Below are positions 23,301 through 36,300 of a stretch of 64,000 nucleotides of DNA, piece after piece. How positions within the stretch are numbered: position 1 is the first letter of the stretch; each line of letters begins with the position of its first letter. The position numbers and the translations under genes are program-made. The stretch is from Chamaea fasciata (Eukaryota; Chordata; Aves; Passeriformes; Sylviidae): positions 47,333,563 through 47,397,562 of the forward strand of contig JARCOQ010000005.1 in assembly GCA_029207755.1 (NCBI GenBank), in the 5' to 3' direction. Under the pieces are notes generated by a model. The model was given only the letters and a program-made list of their open reading frames with translations, was not told the DNA's origin and made no database searches.

Positions 23301-26300
23301 AGTTAAGGGGTTAGTTATTAGTTGCTGGTATTTAAAATCAAGGGGAACAATACAATGCATTACAGTAAGTGCACACTCAGCTACAGTATCACCCAGGGCA
23401 GTGTGTGTTTTTCTCACGATGCTTCTCTGCCCACATCCCGCATTTTCTCATCCAAATCATGGCTGGAGGCAGCCACAGATAGCTCAGTAAAAGTTCTTCA
23501 ATTTACACATGGCTGCCATTGCTAGAACCAATTGACACAAGGACTGCTGTGGTAGGACAGGAGTAATCACATCTTTGGTAACATTTTGTCACATGCTGTG
23601 ACATGACCAAACTGCTGAAGCTCAGCCTTTTCCCAGTAGGGCACACCTTGCAGGTAATTGTGTTGTCAGTCTGCTGCATGGCAGTTGTCAGCCCTCTGCA
23701 GACTGAGACATGCAAGGAGGGCATTCCATGCTCTACCCTTTAAAACTCTATATAAGATGAAGAGGAGCCATGAGAAACTAATTTGATGGTATTTATCATC
23801 TTAATTCCACAGAGAGGAAAGGTACCTATTCAGGGTGAATGTGGTATCAGAGCTAAGTTTTCTTAAGGAAGTACACTGCTCAGAATATTAGAGAAGCACC
23901 TTTTACAGCTTTGATGATTCGGTCATGTCAACAATTAGAAAGCAATGCCTAATAAAACTCGACTGGCCACCTGGTCTTGCTTTTTATAGGAGTGCGACAG
24001 AACCATTATTCTTTCAGTAGTTTGCATGTTTTGAGGCTTTTTTTTTTTTTTGGTGCATGAAAGTAGATGTACCTTAATAAATAGATACTTTACCTTTTGA
24101 ACTATTTTTAAATAAAATCCTTAATGTCATTTTCACTTAAATTATTAAATTTAAATAAACTTGAATTTTAATGGGATCTTGAAGATGGAAAATTAACTCC
24201 CTTGCCTTTACTAAGATCTCAGCTGAAATAACTCTGTCCTAAGGTGCATGACTTCACTCAAGTAGGAAAGGTCTGAGAGTGTTCCCTCTGATTTCTGTGT
24301 CTTTGAAGTAGGCCTGAGATGAGTCAAAGTATATATTGCTCAGAAGAATGAGGAAAGGTATTTATTACATAGAAGGAAGGAAGTCCAATGTCTAGGTCCC
24401 TGTCTGCAAAACGGAGGAGTGAAGACGCAAGCAACCAGCGACTCACTTCTCTCTTTGTCCCTGATTTTGGCCAAGTCTTTTTACACAAACGGGAAGCAGC
24501 TGACTACCCACCTAATCTTAAAGCTCATAATATTGTACAGTGTTTTCTACAGACTAGGTCTAATATTCAACACAGAAATCTTTGTGGAAACTTGCAGAAT
24601 GGAACTGTCTTTCAAAGAAGATGAACTTTCATTGGCCTCAGGAGAAATGCTGAGTTGCAAATGCTCAGTTGTTTTGGAAATCAGACTACCTTCATGGCAT
24701 CCCACACAAATATAAACACTTAAAAGTTTCAAATTTTATGGCTTCTAGACATTACACAGGTTTGTGTACTAGTCAGGAGAAATACTGCTAGGCATGGAAC
24801 AAAACCATACAAAACACTGAACACATCCTACCTTTTTCCCATGACAATATGACAACGGCACAGTATATTTCAAGGTCCAGCTACAGGTTTGCATAAAACA
24901 AATTATAAACATTTCAGGCAAGCATGACAAAATACACTTTCAGTGGAAATGTTTGGGGCACATCTGTTTCGAAGCTTTCCATGAAAAAATTAATTTTGGG
25001 TCCCCGAGAATGGTAGCAACATATAGTGGGTAAAAAGGAGAAAACAAAATTAAAGTAGGTTAAAACAAAAATCAGCACCTAATTTATTTTCTTTAGCAAA
25101 ATATGGCATCTACCAGAGGTTGACTGGCTACACTTTAATATAACCTATTTAAGAAGAGGCAATTTATCATTCCTTAAAACCCCACAAATGCTGGATTATT
25201 AGGAGTAAAACAAAGTGGGCCTACCCAGGGCTTAAATCCCATGTCTGGCCTGTTAGCAGGAAATTCTGATATTCATATACTGATGTACTAATGATTTTAA
25301 AATGTTGCTGAGGAAAACATAGTACAGTTTTAAAATTTATATAGAAGAATAAAAAAAATGTATATTAAAATAGAAAAGTATCTACCATGCTTTAGGTGTC
25401 TTGGTTAATCTATAAAATATGGTCAGGATACCATCTTGGTCTCTGCTCCCCCTGGATATGTTCCTGACTGGCAGTGGCTCTTGGCGAGGTCCAGTCATGG
25501 TGCAGAGAGCCGGAGGAAAGATGGAGCAGAAGGGGAAAGAGGGCAGAGCAGCACAAGGCACACAGCACAGCCTTCCCTCTATTGGTGTGTCAAGTACAGG
25601 CTAAGAAGCAGAAAGGTTTTCTATCAGAATATAAGAACCAAATTTCTCTGTACAAGCAGATCTATGTCATACAGAGTCTCAGTTACAGTGCTGCTTATAT
25701 GCAAAACTGATCTAATTATTCTGGGATCTCTCATTTGTCATCATTACAGCTGGTTTCCTGCAGTTCCTTAAGGAACATATTCATATTTCTGATTAATAAA
25801 TGCTTCAACTTTCCTACTTGATCTATTATTTTGCCTATCTAACCTATCTAAGCTCAGGCTTGTGTCTCTATCAGCATTATTTATATAGCATAAAATTAGC
25901 TGTAGTAGCTCACATTCCTTTTGGCAAAAGGAAATATATCTGTCTGGAAAATTGCAAGGTTGCAGCTGGAACTTGGCTGGTGCAATATATTTACAAGCAT
26001 CAAAGTTCATGCCAACCCTTTAATGCAACTTGTCATACTTTCTTGACAGGTGAGCTCCTGTCACACCTGGCTTATGCAGAACACAAGTTCCAACACAAGA
26101 AAAAGTCAGTGGAAGTTCTTGTAATGGGCAGTTGCTGTTTATACAGCAGCCACGGAATCAATATGCAGGATAAAGTATTGCATTTTCTCAAGTCATGAAC
26201 TTTTTGTTTCATCTCAGCAAATCCCAGACGGCTGAGACATTTTTATAAGAATGTGAGCAATTTTGAACTCTGTGGAAAATGCTGAATGCTGTTGGATGAA

Positions 26301-29300
26301 GGCAGAGAAGGGCAGAAGATGAAAAATACATTCCTTTGGATGCACTAATATAGAAGGCAATTAAGGAATATGACTATAATGAGCGCGCATTCTGCCTCAT
26401 AATGTATGTTTTGCTTTAAAGAGCAGGTGATGACTTCCTGAAAGCAAAAATAAGTAACTTAATGAAGTCCTGCCTACACAGGCATGCTACTTCAAATATT
26501 TCAGATGAGTTGGCTTGAGCGTATTTGTAATGATTGTTTTAAAGCGGCTGGACTTTCTTTTTTTGCATGAATGAAACCCAGGCTCATCAGCCCTCAGCTA
26601 TGAGCTGCATCCAGTTTATGAGAGGATTCTGCCCATTTTTTAATAATTTTCCCTCATTGTATAAAATGATAAGGTTTATTTGCTGTCTGTCCCCTGAGTG
26701 CCCTCTTCCGTTACAAGATTGCCTGGATCAAGTATGTTAATCTCTCCTGCTGAGTGCTGATGGCTTCCATTGCAATTCCAGTATGTGTGTGTTCCTCCAG
26801 ATGCACACTTTTTTTTGAGGACCACCTCTTTCCCTCCCCAATATTGTCTCATGCGTTATGCGTATCAACACATCCAGCCCCAACTTTATGGCCCTGCCTC
26901 AAATATTATTATTTGTGACTGCTGGTCAAACTGAATGCAAGAGAGGGACATTCCTGAGAAATGGACCAGTGCTGCCATAAAGCAAAATAACAGTGGCTTT
27001 TCTACAAGAACTGAAGGGATGTGAACAGGACCTCCAGAACTTCTAATGAGCCAGAATAGGGTAAGCTGTGAAAGATTTATCTGTGGGAAGTCAACTGCTG
27101 AACCCTTCTATTGTCATGGAAGGTAACTTACTGCAGCTGTCAAATGATGTCACTTCAAATATGGAGTGTATAGCTAATCTTTTTTTCAAACCACTGAACT
27201 GAAATGCAAAGACTGAGGTGACAAAAAAGCTGTTTGAAATCCAGAAAGGTGGTTAGTCTGAAAATGCTGAGGGAAGTATTCCTATCACATCCTATACCAT
27301 GTGATAACTCTGCAACTGTAGGCCAGGTGGTATCCGGACGCCATCACTGCAGGGAAAATGAGCTGTATGAACCATGAGCCTCTTTACATCTGTTTAGTGC
27401 CACCTTCTCTACTGTGGTCATTGTGGTGCTCCACAAACAAGAATCCAATCTTGTCTTCCCACCTTGTGCTGCTTGCTACGCACCTGGGCTCGCTGCTGCT
27501 CTTCCTGCCACTCAAATAACGTGGCAGCATCCCATGAGTTAAAAGGAGTACAGATTGCAGGGCAGGCATATTTATTGCAACAGCAAATGCAGAAAAACAA
27601 AAAGCAATAGCAAACATACTTTGGCTTATAATTTGTTCGGCATTCTTTAGCTTCCTTTCACATTTTATGAGATGAATTACCAAAATTAAACATTTCAAAA
27701 TGTTGAGATTATAGAACACATGTAATCAAACTTTTAGCAATATAAAAGTCTTGAATTCAGCCCATTGCTGTACAGTCTGTTCCCTTCTAGTTCACATGAT
27801 GCTAACCTGCATGTGTTACAGGAGATCTTAGGGCAAAGGCTGTGCTCCATTTTCATGCGCAGAGCAAAGCAGTGCAGCCCTCTTGGTTTCTTATCTGTAT
27901 GATCTCTCACTTCTGCAATTGAATATACTTCAGTACCCTTCTATGAAATGCTGCACATCCTTCTGATTCATCCATTGCCTTTTCTTGTAAGACTTTTTCT
28001 CAGCTCCTGGAAACATACTTCAAGGTTTCATTGCTACAGAGGTATACATAAAACTGCAAACTCAAGTCCTGTTACTATTCAGTAGCAGGATACTATCTCT
28101 CTCATTAGTCTAGCATCTTCTTCCCTCCTTCCCATTCCAAGACCAGCACAGGATTTCTACAGAAAAGAAATGCAGAGAGAGAGGCTTCTTATTTTTTACC
28201 CCACACTGTGGGGTTCCCTGAGAACAACAACTTCCTAGGGAAGCCCAAACTGGAAAAACAGATGGGAATGACATTCCAAAATTGGTTTTAAAAAATGAAA
28301 CCTATGATCATTGGCACAGAGTTCAATGCAGAAATAACAAATAATTGCAATTTATCTCTGACAACAAAGGCCCCATTATGATGAGGAACTTTAGCCTAAC
28401 AGATTGCTTAATGAAAAAAAAATACATCAAAAAGGAAAAGGAGGATAGGAAAGAGAAGTTTAAGGATTCTGTGAATGGATTTCAGTGCAGGAGCCAAAAG
28501 GCAAAATAAAGAGCTGGAAGGATGTTTATAACAACCTGTGTTAACTTGGACACGAGTGTCTAGATTCAGAGGAGCTTGGGACAAGGAAAAAAAACATGGA
28601 GGAAGATTTACTGTAAATTGTGAAAAAACCACAGTCCTCTGAAGAATATTAGGATGTTATGCCACTACTTCAAGTGCACTCTGAGGTTAACAAATAGTGA
28701 GAGCTTCCTGGAGGTCCCCACAACACCCTTGCCAAAACCAGGAGTGATTTCTGCTTTCATTTGCAAAGATAGGTGCGCTTAGCAGATAATGTGCACTGTA
28801 CCAGAGTTATGCTGAATAAATAAGGTTGTAATGAAAAAAATTGGCTGAAGCATCCCATCGAGATTCTCATTTTCCCCTAATAATTCAAAACCATAACAAA
28901 GATACATCCCCCTCATATCTTTGGCTATAATGCATTCATTTTGTCACCACTCTATTCTTTCATTTAAGAAAGAGCAGGACAATTCACTCATCCTGTTTCC
29001 CTGAGCAGCATGGAGATCTCCTCCCGTGGATTTCCAACAAGACATAGTGAACATCTACCACTTGCAGCAAATATTGATCAGAGTGTTTGTAAGGCTCCTC
29101 AACCTGCCCTTAATTTCCCAGCAAAGCCCTTCATTATTATTCTACAGTTAGTCAGAACAGTCACGCATTTTCTTTCTCTAGTGCATTTGCCAAGTAAAAG
29201 GCATCATTAGTCAGATAAGCAGAAAGATGTTTGGACCTCCAAGAGTGAGAAAAGGAGTGGACACATCAATAACATCCATTGCAGTCTGCAGAGCAATTCT

Positions 29301-31740
29301 TTTTTCTGTTTCAGTAAATAAAGCTGAATTTCTAAAAAAACTGTTATTAACCATTGTACACCATTCTGTAATAATATCTGTGAACTTTCTGTAGCGATCC
29401 ATGAGGCTTTGCAGAAGCTTGAGGAAAAGATTTTTTTTCTATTTATGAGATCCAACTTTCAGTCTGAAATATAGGCACATATATTCAGCCACTGCTACCA
29501 GCAGAGCTTGGGGTCATGATCTTTATAAAACTGGAAATACTTTCTCAGTACCAGCACAGTGAAATATACATGGGATAAATATTTGTAGCACATATTGATA
29601 GACCATTATCAATCCCAGTGAGCAGAAAGTCCACATGTAGATGTGCTTCTGTATTGTTTCTTTGTCGATGAATATTCAGACTGCAGTCTGTACAGATGCT
29701 TTGCAACCTTCATCATCCTAAAGTCTCAGTGTAATTACTCTCTATCCCAACTAGGAATGGAATTACTGGATCTCCACCTCCTCCTTTTCTGCCAGTATCA
29801 GTACACCACCATCATGTCTTTCTCTAGTCCTTTTCTCTGGACCCTCCACTGTTTCCTCCAAACAGGTTAGCAGCCATTTGAAATGGTGGTGGTTTAACAC
29901 TGGAGGGAGGAATCCTGAAAATAGCTTAGCTTCACATCAAACTGCAGAATCCTAGTAGGTTCCTACATTTGTTCCACAAGACAGTGACTGTGGATCATTG
30001 CCCTGGAGAGCAATTTCCCAGTACATGGTGTGAATCAATGCATGACAGCACGTGTGCAACAAATGTCAGGGAACTGGGGGTTGAATCACAATACATAAAT
30101 CATATCAATAGACATTTTTACTCTAGCTAGTACGTATTGGTTACTTCCAAGAAAATGTATTCCAAAAGCTTTTCTTTATAAACACAGAAATGATTTCTTA
30201 GAAACAGTCCTGCTGAGATACCAGACCCATTCAAAGCAAATGAAACCCAAACATTTCCAAAAGTAAATAAGGTGTCAAAATGCAGTTAAGTGACCTTATG
30301 AAAGCAATTACAATTACTTAGAAGTAATAAAATAATTAATTTAATGTCACCTTAAAATTTTAAAATGGCCACATGATGGCCAAATGAGTTATTCTTACCA
30401 GATTAAAGAAGAGGTGGAAGTGGGGCTATGGATAACTTTTGGTAACATCAGCCAGAGTAGTCTTCAGCCATGTAGATTTTTTTCCTACATCATTATTAGA
30501 TGCTGCTGCTATCTGTCTATGCAGGTCTCAGCAAAGTGATTTGACTTTTACTAAGGGAAAAACTCCTTAATTCTGAATGAAAAGAAATCACAGAATTCAC
30601 TTAATATTAACAGCCTCAATTCTGACTCAAAATTGCAGCTTTAAGTTATATTATTTTAAACGTCTCTTTCCAAGTCAGAATTCTTGCTTTTATTCACTAG
30701 GAAATGTTGCTGGGTATTAGGTGTGTCAACAACTCACTACATTACTTATATAAGTTACTTACATAGTGGGTACTTCTGGAACCTAATGGCTTATATATCA
30801 GTTGATATAAATGTAAAAATAATAAGGTTTTTGAGAAATACATTGTTAAATACATACATTCGCCTGAATTTGATTAATATATACTAACTAGTTACTTCTA
30901 CATTAATACAGCAAGTACATGTTACGATCTAAGATATATGCAGAGAAACACAGAATTTCTCACTTACATAGGTGTTTACATTCCATTTTATGATTTGTTC
31001 TCTGAATAACGTTACATTTGAGTTCACATGTCAAGACTACTGCTGAGAACAGCATATCTCTTTATACAGATCTTGGTCTTCTGTACAGCAAGAAGCAGTA
31101 AAGTTAATTTATAAAACTTTCCTGTGGGGAAATACATGTATCAGTCTGTAATTTAATATGCACAAGTTAACATTAACTTGTTTTAGGAAGGAGATAAGCT
31201 ATGTGAACACAAGTCCCACTGTTAGTAGAACAGGCATATTGTACAAAGCTGCACTGGTATAATACTTCAAACTAAGAAACAAAAGTAAAGAAGAAAAAAT
31301 CCATGCCATTAAATGTAATTGTTGTGCCAGTGCATTCGGTGATGAACACCTCTTTGTCCTATCAATTGCTGAAATAAGTAAAATTCTCAGGTGAATATTG
31401 CCATGGCAAAAATAGTAATAGTTTGTGCACTGAAGGAGATAACTGATCATTAAACACCAAGGATGAGGCTGGCTGTCTGGAGAGCTAAGGATGCCAGGGC
31501 AGGAAAGACATAAGAGAGCTATAAAGGCGATGAGTGAAACACTCACTATCTGTTAGCTGAGGTGATGAGGTCCTTTGTGCAGCATCGGGGATCACCGGAA
31601 AAAGAGAGGGATATGGGTGCAATGTGAACAGCTCCATAAGCCAGGGTGTCTGTGGTAGAAAGAGAGGATGGAAGCAATACAGATTCTCGGAGTTTCTACA
31701 AGACAAAAAGTGAGAATAAAACGAAAGAAGAGAAGGGTGA
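17310..31740. other. Intergenic DNA with no gene I can support
   Basis: About 14 kb of AT-rich sequence separates the LTR from the second CpG island. It contains short A-rich runs (about 17580-17625 and 18765-18782), a G run near 18085 and a short CATC repeat near 19220. Open frames are short and lack recognisable domains. One frame at 29211-29423 on the minus strand looks somewhat protein-like and is discussed in the findings. I recognise no tRNA, rRNA or CR1 copy here. Confidence 0.6.
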
Positions 31741-31830
31741 GGTGGGAGGCGGCGCGGCTGGCTGGCAGGCTGTGAGCGGTGACAGGGCGCAGCCCCGCTC
31801 TGCCGGCGGGCGAGGCGCGGGACGCGCCGT

Positions 31831-32003
31831 GAGGCAGAGCTGAGGCAGAGCTCCCCGCGGCGGGGGAGGCAGAGCTAAGGCAGAACTCCCCGCGGCGGGG
31901 GAGGCAGAGCTGAGGCGGAACTCCCCGCGGCGGGGGAGGCAGAGCTAAGGCGGAGCTGCCCGCGGCGGGGGAGGCAGAGCTGAGGCGGAGCTGCCCGCGG
32001 CGG
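31831..32003. repeat. 35-bp minisatellite, about five units, inside the CpG island
   Basis: Units start at 31831, 31866, 31901, 31936 and 31971. Each reads GAGGCAGAGCT, then RAGGCRGARCT, then a C-rich CCGCGGCGGGGG block. The spacing is exactly 35 bp throughout, and the last unit is cut short at CGGC. Units differ by a few substitutions. Because 35 is not a multiple of 3, the long minus-strand frame across it repeats in rotating reading frames, which argues against coding. Confidence 0.95.
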
Positions 32004-32434
32004 CTTTCGCGGCAACCTCGTCCAGCCCCGACCGAGCGAGCCGCCGACAGCCGCGTCAGGTGCTCCTTAGAGAACACAGCACAGCACATCCCCTGACGCT
32101 GTAGCCAACAACCGGCAAAGTCCGACGGGGAGGTACACGGGATCGCTTCGACCCGGGGAGGGATAAAAAGACCGCAAAGCAACACCAATGACAGGGGGAA
32201 AAGAAAAAAAATCAACCCAGTGCTTGAAAACCGTGCGGTTTAATGTCCAGCAACAGGTGGCTGAAGTTGCAGGGAGTTTACGGACGGGGACTCCCTGGAA
32301 CAGGGCGGTGGGACTGCCCTACCCGGCGGAGAGCTCCGGATTCCCGGCCGGGCGGAAGACGACCGTGCTCCGCCTGGGGCCGGCGTGGCCACCGCCTCCG
32401 TCTCCTCCCGCGCTGCCTGAGCCACAGCCGCCGC

Positions 32435-32453
32435 CTACAACTCCCTTCATGCC
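32435..32453 (+). promoter_or_regulatory. ZNF143/THAP11-like motif in the second CpG island
   Basis: CTACAACTCCCTTCATGCC is close to the SBS consensus ACTACAATTCCCAGCATGC and keeps the CTACAA-TCCC-CATGC skeleton. It lies about 120-135 bp upstream of the YY1-like motif, a plausible distance from a transcription start. The call is motif-based only. Confidence 0.65.
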
Positions 32454-32569
32454 CCGCGCCGTCGCAGCCGCTGCCGTCGCGCCCCGTTTCCCCTCCCGCG
32501 CCGCTCCCCGCCCACTGCCGGCAGCGCACGCGCAGCGGGGGCGGCGTCTGGGGCAAGTCTCCCCAATGT

Positions 32570-32905
32570 AAGATGGTGGCTGGGCTGGCGGCGGAGCGCC
32601 CCGAGCTCGGAGATCGCCCGTCCCTCGCGTAAAGGTCGTCGGAGCAGCTGCCCGAGCGCCCGACCGGCCGCCGCCGCACGTCCCGCTCCAGGAGCGCCGC
32701 TGCGGGTTTCTCCCCTCCGCTTCTCTCTTTCCTCGCCGCCTCTCTCCTTCCCTCCCCACCCTTCTCCTCCTTTTCCCCTCGCCTCCTTTCCCACACGCTC
32801 ACTCAGTCACCCGTTCGCCCGCCCGGCCGCCCCCGCCGCGCCGGGCAGCCTGAGAGGGAGAGCCGCGCACACGCACCGCGGGCCGGGCAGGCAGGAGGAA
32901 GGCGG
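32570..32905 (+). other. Putative first non-coding exon (CNOT4 by synteny)
   Basis: The segment runs from the YY1-like motif AAGATGGTGGC to a consensus donor, GGCGG followed by GTGAGTG at 32906. CNOT4 starts with an untranslated exon in other vertebrates, which fits the absence of a CNOT4 reading frame here; I could not find its RING-finger start sequence anywhere in the window. The 5' boundary is a guess from motif position. The gene name is inferred from human gene order and not from encoded protein. Confidence 0.45.
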
Positions 32906-32924
32906 GTGAGTGCGAGCTGAAGGC

Positions 32925-32985
32925 CGGGCCGGGGAGGGAAGGAGGGAGGGAAGGAGAGGCGAGGAGGAGGCGGGGGGGAGCCGGG
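32925..32985 (+). other. G-rich tract with G-quadruplex potential
   Basis: Just after the putative exon-1 donor the plus strand carries repeated GGGAGGGAAGGA units and a run of seven G. Four or more closely spaced G runs on the non-template strand of a plus-strand transcript could favour R-loop or quadruplex formation. Confidence 0.5.
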
Positions 32986-33349
32986 CCGCTCTGGCTACGA
33001 GAGCGCCGAGGCTTCGCTGGGACGGCGCAGGCCGCAGCCCACCCGCCGGTGCAGCCCCGGCGACGGGAGGACGCGCCGGGCCGCTGCCGGGCGCCGGGGG
33101 CACCGGGCCGTGAGGGGAGGGCGCGGGAGAGAGCGGGCGGCTCCTCCTCCCCGGGGGCGCCGGGGAAGGGGCTCCCTCCGTGCCGCTGCCCGGAGGAGGC
33201 TGTATTTATTTCCTCCTCGCTCTCCCACCCCCCTCCGGCGCGGGGAAGCCCGTGGGCCGGGCCGGGCCGCCGGCCGGGGTGGCGGAGGGACGGTGGCCCC
33301 GGAACCGCTCTCGTCTGCCAGGGCAGGCCGGCGCGGGCATCGCGGCGTG

Positions 33350-36300
33350 ATTCACTTAGAATTTGCGTGGAAATTTCCTCTCTCCTCTTCTTCCTCTTCC
33401 CTGGAGCCTGGCTCCATTTCTTCTTGTGATATGCAGTTTCTTTTTCCTGAGGGAGAGGCAAACAGATGGTGAATGGCAGCCTCTTAATTTTGGTGTTATT
33501 TTGGACAGTCCGTGCAACCTCCTGAGATTTGTCTGTCAGTAAAATAACCGGTATGTAACTTTCTGTCTCCTGCTCGCAAAATCCTAGAAGCTCTTTTCGT
33601 TTTGTGCATTAGCAGAAGCAAAATGACAAGGCTGTACATGGGTGCTCATCCTGCTTCTAGCTACGGTCCTACAGCTCTACCTGCCAGTTTAAAAGTGAGC
33701 AGACAGTACCTTTGTACGTACAGTAAAGGGGAGGGAAAATACACTAGATAATTATGTTAAAATGCTTTATTACCATACAAGAGAGGAGTTAATTGTCCAT
33801 GGCTTGTATGCTTCTGTCACTGTGGTAATACCGTTCATAGGAGAAGCAATTCTCTCCAGAGCGTTTAATGTAAGCATAAGCTATCAGCTGGTTAAAGCTG
33901 TGAGAATTCCAGACCTGCAGGTGTTGGCTTACTCCTGTCCAAAAGTTTTAGTAGTTAGTGTTGGCCAGTCACATGTGTACTGAGCCTGTACACGTTTCTA
34001 ACTCACTGTGTTTTAATTGTCTGTATTTTGTTTTAGTTTTGAAATGTCTTGACTTGAACATCCCTGGACTTTGACTTCATATTCGTGTAAACATGGTGTC
34101 TGGCACTAATAGAAGGGCACATATGCTGGAAGATGAATATGTAGAAGAGTGAATTTTTTTCTAGCCCCTTTCACTGCTTGAAAAGGAAAGGGAAAAAATG
34201 AAATACAGGCTTATGAAGAGCAGGGAATAAAACAGCTGTTTGACTTGAGAGGGTGGATTAGTTTTAGATGGCCTACAAATAATCAAATATACTGCTGGTT
34301 TCTTAGCATCTCTGTAATAATGTAGTGATCTAACTCATGGTCTAGGATTCAGCTGTGCTGCACCTTAGGCTTTTGGAATTCTGTGATAGAGTTTCCATTT
34401 CATAAACAAGATGAACACATGCAAATGTTTAGAAATGCTTGGCAGTTGAACTTGGCTGAATTACAAACTAAGTTCATTTTAGGGGAAAAGATTGTTTCGG
34501 AAAGGGAGAATACAGTGATAAAATTGTCTTCTTTTGACTTGCATGTTTCTTCAGGTGCCTCTTTGTTAGCTTTTAAAATTAGGAGTGTTGGAGGATCCTA
34601 ACAGTTTTTCTCTTTACAGAGAAAAAGTAGTGAGTGCCATTGTCAGGAATAGTGCTCTACTAGTTTTTTGGTACCTCAGAAAGTTTAAGAACGTCCTTAG
34701 AGTGCCCACTAAATAAAAAACTTGGGTTGAAAAGGCTGGTGAGAGAGTATACACAAGTATGTGACTTTCTTATTTAATCAAAAATAATCTGTCTGTAGAA
34801 ATGCATGTTTTCCTTCATGGCTATGGTTCATAGAAATTAGGATGTTCTTTGTGAGTTTAATGGTTTTGAAATAGCTCTGACCAAGATCCTAAGTATGGGC
34901 CCTCAAGGCTTAACTATTTCTCAAAATCTCACCTGCCTCTTTGAAATAAATGAGATTATTTCAAATAGACTCCTCTGGAAGCACATGGAACTGTTAAGTT
35001 TGCATGTTGGGCCTTGGTTGCTCTGGTAAGCTGAGGCTGATCTCTAGGCCTTAACACACGTAGAAAGAAAATGACTTGCTCAGCAAGACTGCTGGGGTCA
35101 AGGGTTCCTAAACTTTCACACGGTGAGTGGTGCCTTGGGTTGTACAAACCACCTCTTGTCCCACTTGCAGTTGTGCTGTATTGCTGAGATAAGTAAGTGC
35201 ATATGTGAAAGACAGCATAACTTACCTTGCTTCAGTGTCCTGAATGCTTTCTCCCTTTAAAGGTGTTCATGTGTGTATCTTTCTACCTGCTTAGTCCCCT
35301 TTTTATTGGATGGTAACAGTGTGAGGAGTGAGAGCTTTATGGATAAATAGAGTCCTCATCCCTCTGGGCCACCCTCCTGTTTCTTGGGGAATAGTCTATG
35401 AATTCATTCCTTTCAGAAGGTTGGTTAACATTTGTTAACATTTTAACGACTGTAAACTCTTTCCAGACTTGGAGAATTAAGTATAGCAGCAAATGATTTG
35501 CCATGGCTTGAGCTGCTGCTCAGACCTGGTTCTTCCTGTAAATAAATGGGGAGGGCAGTGCAAGTGTCCAGCAGGAAATATGAATATAACATCTCTAAGT
35601 AAAAGCATGTATGTGTTTTTGCACTAGACTGTTTGGATCAGTTATATGCATGTTTTTACCACACTGGGGGCTTTTTTCTGTCACACCAGAAACTTTGATG
35701 TGCTTGGTTGTGTCAGCTGGCATTTTTCTTGTATGAGTTTGGAAAAGGAATCTTCATCATTTCCTTATTTCAGAATTGTGTTCAAGATTATACAAGTTTA
35801 GTTAGTATTCAGAATACATAGTTTTGGCTTCTGATTAGCTGTTATTAGGCTGGCTGCATCAGCTCAAAGGGAAGAGTTAGTGTTTAAACTAGTGATTTCC
35901 ACATATTACTAAGATCAAGTAAGTTTTGTGGTGGTATGTTTTCTTTCCCTTCCTTCCTTGGCTGTTCTGGGAACTTGACAACTCCAAGGTACTTCTGGTA
36001 GGAGTCTATCATCATTTAAGTGGAGCTTGCAAGTGTTTTCTAAACACATATGTACAAAATAAGATATTTATAAATCTCATGCATGTGCTTTAACAACTTG
36101 AGGAAGCCTGCATCCAAAGCTCTAATGACAAATACAGGCCAAGGGAATGACTCTTTTTATCCTTTTCTGTGTATCCTGACAGCAATGTACTCTGTTTTTA
36201 TTCTGGGGCAGGATATGTTAGTGTTGATTTCATGATTAATCTGCTGTTAGTGTATTTTTATTAAGGCATTTCATCTGTTGCTGGCTTTCAAATTGAGGCA

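Larger units (their letters stand above)
31740..33350 (+). promoter_or_regulatory. CpG-island promoter, probably of CNOT4
   Basis: About 1.6 kb of dense CpG sequence contains a 35-bp minisatellite, a ZNF143/THAP11-like motif (32435-32453), an NRF1-like GCGCACGCGCA (32524-32534), a YY1-like AAGATGGTGGC (32570-32580) and long purine or pyrimidine tracts. These are features of a TATA-less housekeeping promoter. The plus-strand orientation of the motifs and a following donor suggest a transcript toward higher coordinates. In human, CNOT4 is transcribed away from NUP205 head to head, so CNOT4 is the likely gene; that name is inferred from gene order only. Confidence 0.75.

Noticed and set aside
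31592..32215. 207-codon minus-strand frame with a hydrophobic, signal-peptide-like start (MIFFLFPLSLVLLCG)
   Set aside because: It runs through the 35-bp minisatellite, whose period is not a multiple of three, and through GC-rich island sequence where stop codons are rare. There is no domain, and the frame is better explained by composition.
32570..32632. Short frame starting MVAGLAAERPELGDRPSLA in the putative first exon
   Set aside because: The ATG is part of the YY1-like motif and the frame ends after about 20 codons with TAA. It may be an upstream open reading frame, but nothing supports a protein product.
32278..33461. Several overlapping frames of 100-220 codons on both strands across the second CpG island
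   Set aside because: They are Arg/Pro/Gly/Ala-rich in every frame, which is what GC-rich non-coding DNA produces. None shows a recognisable family or a consistent splice pattern.
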